Shown here piece after piece: positions 62,531-64,000 of a stretch of 64,000 nt of DNA. The notes beneath the pieces are model-generated. The model was not told the DNA's origin and did no database searches. It saw nothing but the letters and a program-made list of their open reading frames with translations. This DNA comes from Nostoc sphaeroides. GTDB taxonomy: Bacteria; Cyanobacteriota; Cyanobacteriia; Cyanobacteriales; Nostocaceae. Position 1 is the stretch's first letter. Each line of letters begins with the position of its first letter. The stretch spans positions 6,089,001 through 6,153,000 of the forward strand of contig NZ_CP031941.1 of NCBI RefSeq assembly GCF_003443655.1, given 5' to 3'. Both the position numbers and the translations under genes were made by a program.

Positions 62531-64000
62531 ATGCTAAATCGTTCACGCAAGCTGACGCCAAAAACCTCTAAACAAAATAAATCTCATGCAGGTATGGTGA
62601 AACGCATCGTAAAAAAACCCCAGAAAAAGCTAAAACGGGGAAGTTGGTCGTCGTCAATGCTAGCGATGTCTACGACGGGCTGCGCCTACGCAATTCTCTT
62701 AAGTAGTGCTAGTCTAATTATGGCTTTGGCCTGGATTAGTATTCTCTTCATCTTCAATCCTGACCAGGTAAGCTGGCTAAATAAAATTTTACCTACATGG
62801 GCACAAATCCCCCTTGGTAAGCACGAACGCCCCCAAACTCTCAAACAAATTCAACTCGATTTGAGTCAAAAAAACCAAATATTTGGGGAAACTCTGCCTT
62901 TACATCAAAATGCGGAAGACTCCTTTTTATTGCCAGTTTTTCAACAGCGTGCTAATTGTCAATCTGATTGTAAAGAACTCGTTGAACTCAGGGTTTATGA
63001 ACGCTCAGAAGAGTTAGAGTTTAAATCTCAGTCAGAAAATTACTACTATCTAGCAACTCAATTACCTGTAACTGGGCCAGATGAATCCTTTGTGATTTCT
63101 GCCTCACTTGATGGGACATCAGAACCCCAGGATATCAGCATTTCCCTACCTTTAACTGAAGTGCAACGCTTTGAAGACGGGACACCATCACCAGGTGTTT
63201 GGTTTAATTTGCGGGGTCAACGTCAACAAGGAACTGGTGCGTTCGTCGCAGACGTTGGCGCAGCCATCGCCTACGGTCACGTTGTATACTACAATCCAGA
63301 ACGCACAAACTTACTACAAATGTTGTCGTGGACTAGTCCCAATGGACAATTACCCAAATGGCAACAGGTAACTGGTGATGGTACAAAAGAGTTAGTTATT
63401 GATCAAACTATAGGTTTAGAACCGCACTTACAGGTTTACCAAGTCAAGCCTCTGAAGTTATTCCTCAAACCAATTCAATTGGAGGCGATTACCCTCAAAT
63501 CACCAGCCCTCAAGGATTATGCATACCAAAATGCCCTGTCAATTGCCCGTAATGGACTGTGGACACCAGCCTTTGGATGGTTGAATTTCATCAAGAAACA
63601 GCACAAAGGAGTTTTACCAGAGGCGGCGCAAGCCCAAATGGATTTGATTGGCTTGCATTCCCAATTTACTAAAACCCAAGCCCAGAAAAATTGGGCAAGT
63701 CCTAGTCAAGAAGTGCTAGCAGATTTAATTGATGGTCGTTGGGAGAAAGCTTTAGAGGTGTTTGAATCGTCGCCAAACAATGCCCAAGAAATTGCTACCC
63801 TACTCAAAGCTGATAAAAAACGGTTGTGGAATCGCACGGCGGCGGCGTTGCGGGTGAACCCAAATAGACGAGAGTTGCAAGCTTGGTTCGCTTTGATTTT
63901 AGCAGTTCAGCAGGGAGAAGGACATGCTAATTCTTGGTTGAAGGCGCAACCAAAAATTACAAAAGATAATCTTGCCTATATTCAAGGTTTGTTAGCAAGA
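62531..64000 (+). CDS. Membrane protein of unknown function (3' end beyond the window)
   Basis: Open from the ATG at 62531 to the window edge (490 codons). A basic N-terminus (KRIVKKPQKKLKRGSW) precedes one membrane helix (about 58-80, AILLSSASLIMALAWISILF), then a large periplasmic part with RANCQSDCKELVELRVY, TSPNGQLPKWQQVTGDGTKE and SLARNGLW-type helices. The family is cyanobacterial but unnamed to me. Two dispersed repeats are translated in frame: ATGTCTACGACGGGCTGCGC at about 62666 and GCAGACGTTGGCGCAGCCAT at about 63250. They insert peptide segments probably absent from relatives. Confidence 0.75.
   Translation, partial: MLNRSRKLTPKTSKQNKSHAGMVKRIVKKPQKKLKRGSWSSSMLAMSTTGCAYAILLSSASLIMALAWISILFIFNPDQVSWLNKILPTWAQIPLGKHERPQTLKQIQLDLSQKNQIFGETLPLHQNAEDSFLLPVFQQRANCQSDCKELVELRVYERSEELEFKSQSENYYYLATQLPVTGPDESFVISASLDGTSEPQDISISLPLTEVQRFEDGTPSPGVWFNLRGQRQQGTGAFVADVGAAIAYGHVVYYNPERTNLLQMLSWTSPNGQLPKWQQVTGDGTKELVIDQTIGLEPHLQVYQVKPLKLFLKPIQLEAITLKSPALKDYAYQNALSIARNGLWTPAFGWLNFIKKQHKGVLPEAAQAQMDLIGLHSQFTKTQAQKNWASPSQEVLADLIDGRWEKALEVFESSPNNAQEIATLLKADKKRLWNRTAAALRVNPNRRELQAWFALILAVQQGEGHANSWLKAQPKITKDNLAYIQGLLAR

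Overview
The window is chromosomal or plasmid DNA of a filamentous heterocyst-type cyanobacterium, most likely Nostoc or a close relative. The evidence is the dense scatter of HIP1 octamers (GCGATCGC), short tandem repeats of the AATTCGT and TAACTCC types, many small palindromic repeats, and typical cyanobacterial families (OprB porin with an SLH domain, FHA-type surface protein, Uma2 nucleases, DUF11 surface proteins, TnpB/IS605). No rRNA, tRNA or CRISPR array was seen.

Layout. (a) 1-3350, leftward: three tandem RTX calcium-binding paralogues and an unknown protein. (b) 3999-12757, leftward: a peptide-export locus with four paralogous double-glycine leader peptides, a PpiC-like foldase, a small HTH protein, an HlyD adaptor and a C39-peptidase ABC exporter. 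The exporter gene carries a one-base frameshift just after its ABC signature, and a degenerate copy of the foldase 3' end lies inside the peptide array. (c) 12.8-17.1 kb: gene-poor, with an amine-oxidase relic, iteron-like repeats, a ParD/ParE toxin-antitoxin pair and a small secreted protein. (d) 17.7-23.3 kb: a large FHA-type surface protein, a divergent cysteine-containing GG-leader peptide and another RTX protein. (e) 24.1-28.2 kb: housekeeping genes (double histidine phosphatase, dihydroorotase-like protein, NTF2-like protein, cupin). (f) 28.7-31.6 kb: TonB-like protein divergent from ExbB/ExbD, which may energise the TonB-dependent receptor at 57.8 kb. (g) 31.8-36.4 kb: thioesterase, a NACHT NTPase gene split near its 3' end by an IS630 element, and a HicB gene with a broken HicA partner followed by a 21-bp repeat array. 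(h) 36.4-40.6 kb: globin, internally deleted carotenoid oxygenase, two Uma2 proteins, MiaB. (i) 40.7-52.8 kb: a leftward cluster of secreted DUF11/SdrD-type and outer-membrane proteins, with a REP-associated tyrosine transposase inserted among its own REP palindromes. (j) 53.6-55.4 kb: threonine synthase and a MoaD/ThiS-type carrier. (k) 55.5-57.5 kb: a complete IS200/IS605 element (TnpA, TnpB, probable omega-RNA end). (l) 57.8-64 kb: TonB-dependent receptor, OprB-type porin, and the start of a large membrane protein.

Most notable signals: the GG-peptide array with its duplication history and broken exporter; the NACHT gene whose two halves rejoin exactly in frame when the IS630 element is removed; a MITE family with an 18-bp terminal inverted repeat and 10-bp target duplications, in up to five copies; a RAYT gene that carries its cognate REP palindrome inside its own coding frame; and a seven-copy 21-bp repeat that can encode a perfect heptad coiled coil. 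All functions are inferred from motifs read by eye; no database search was possible.
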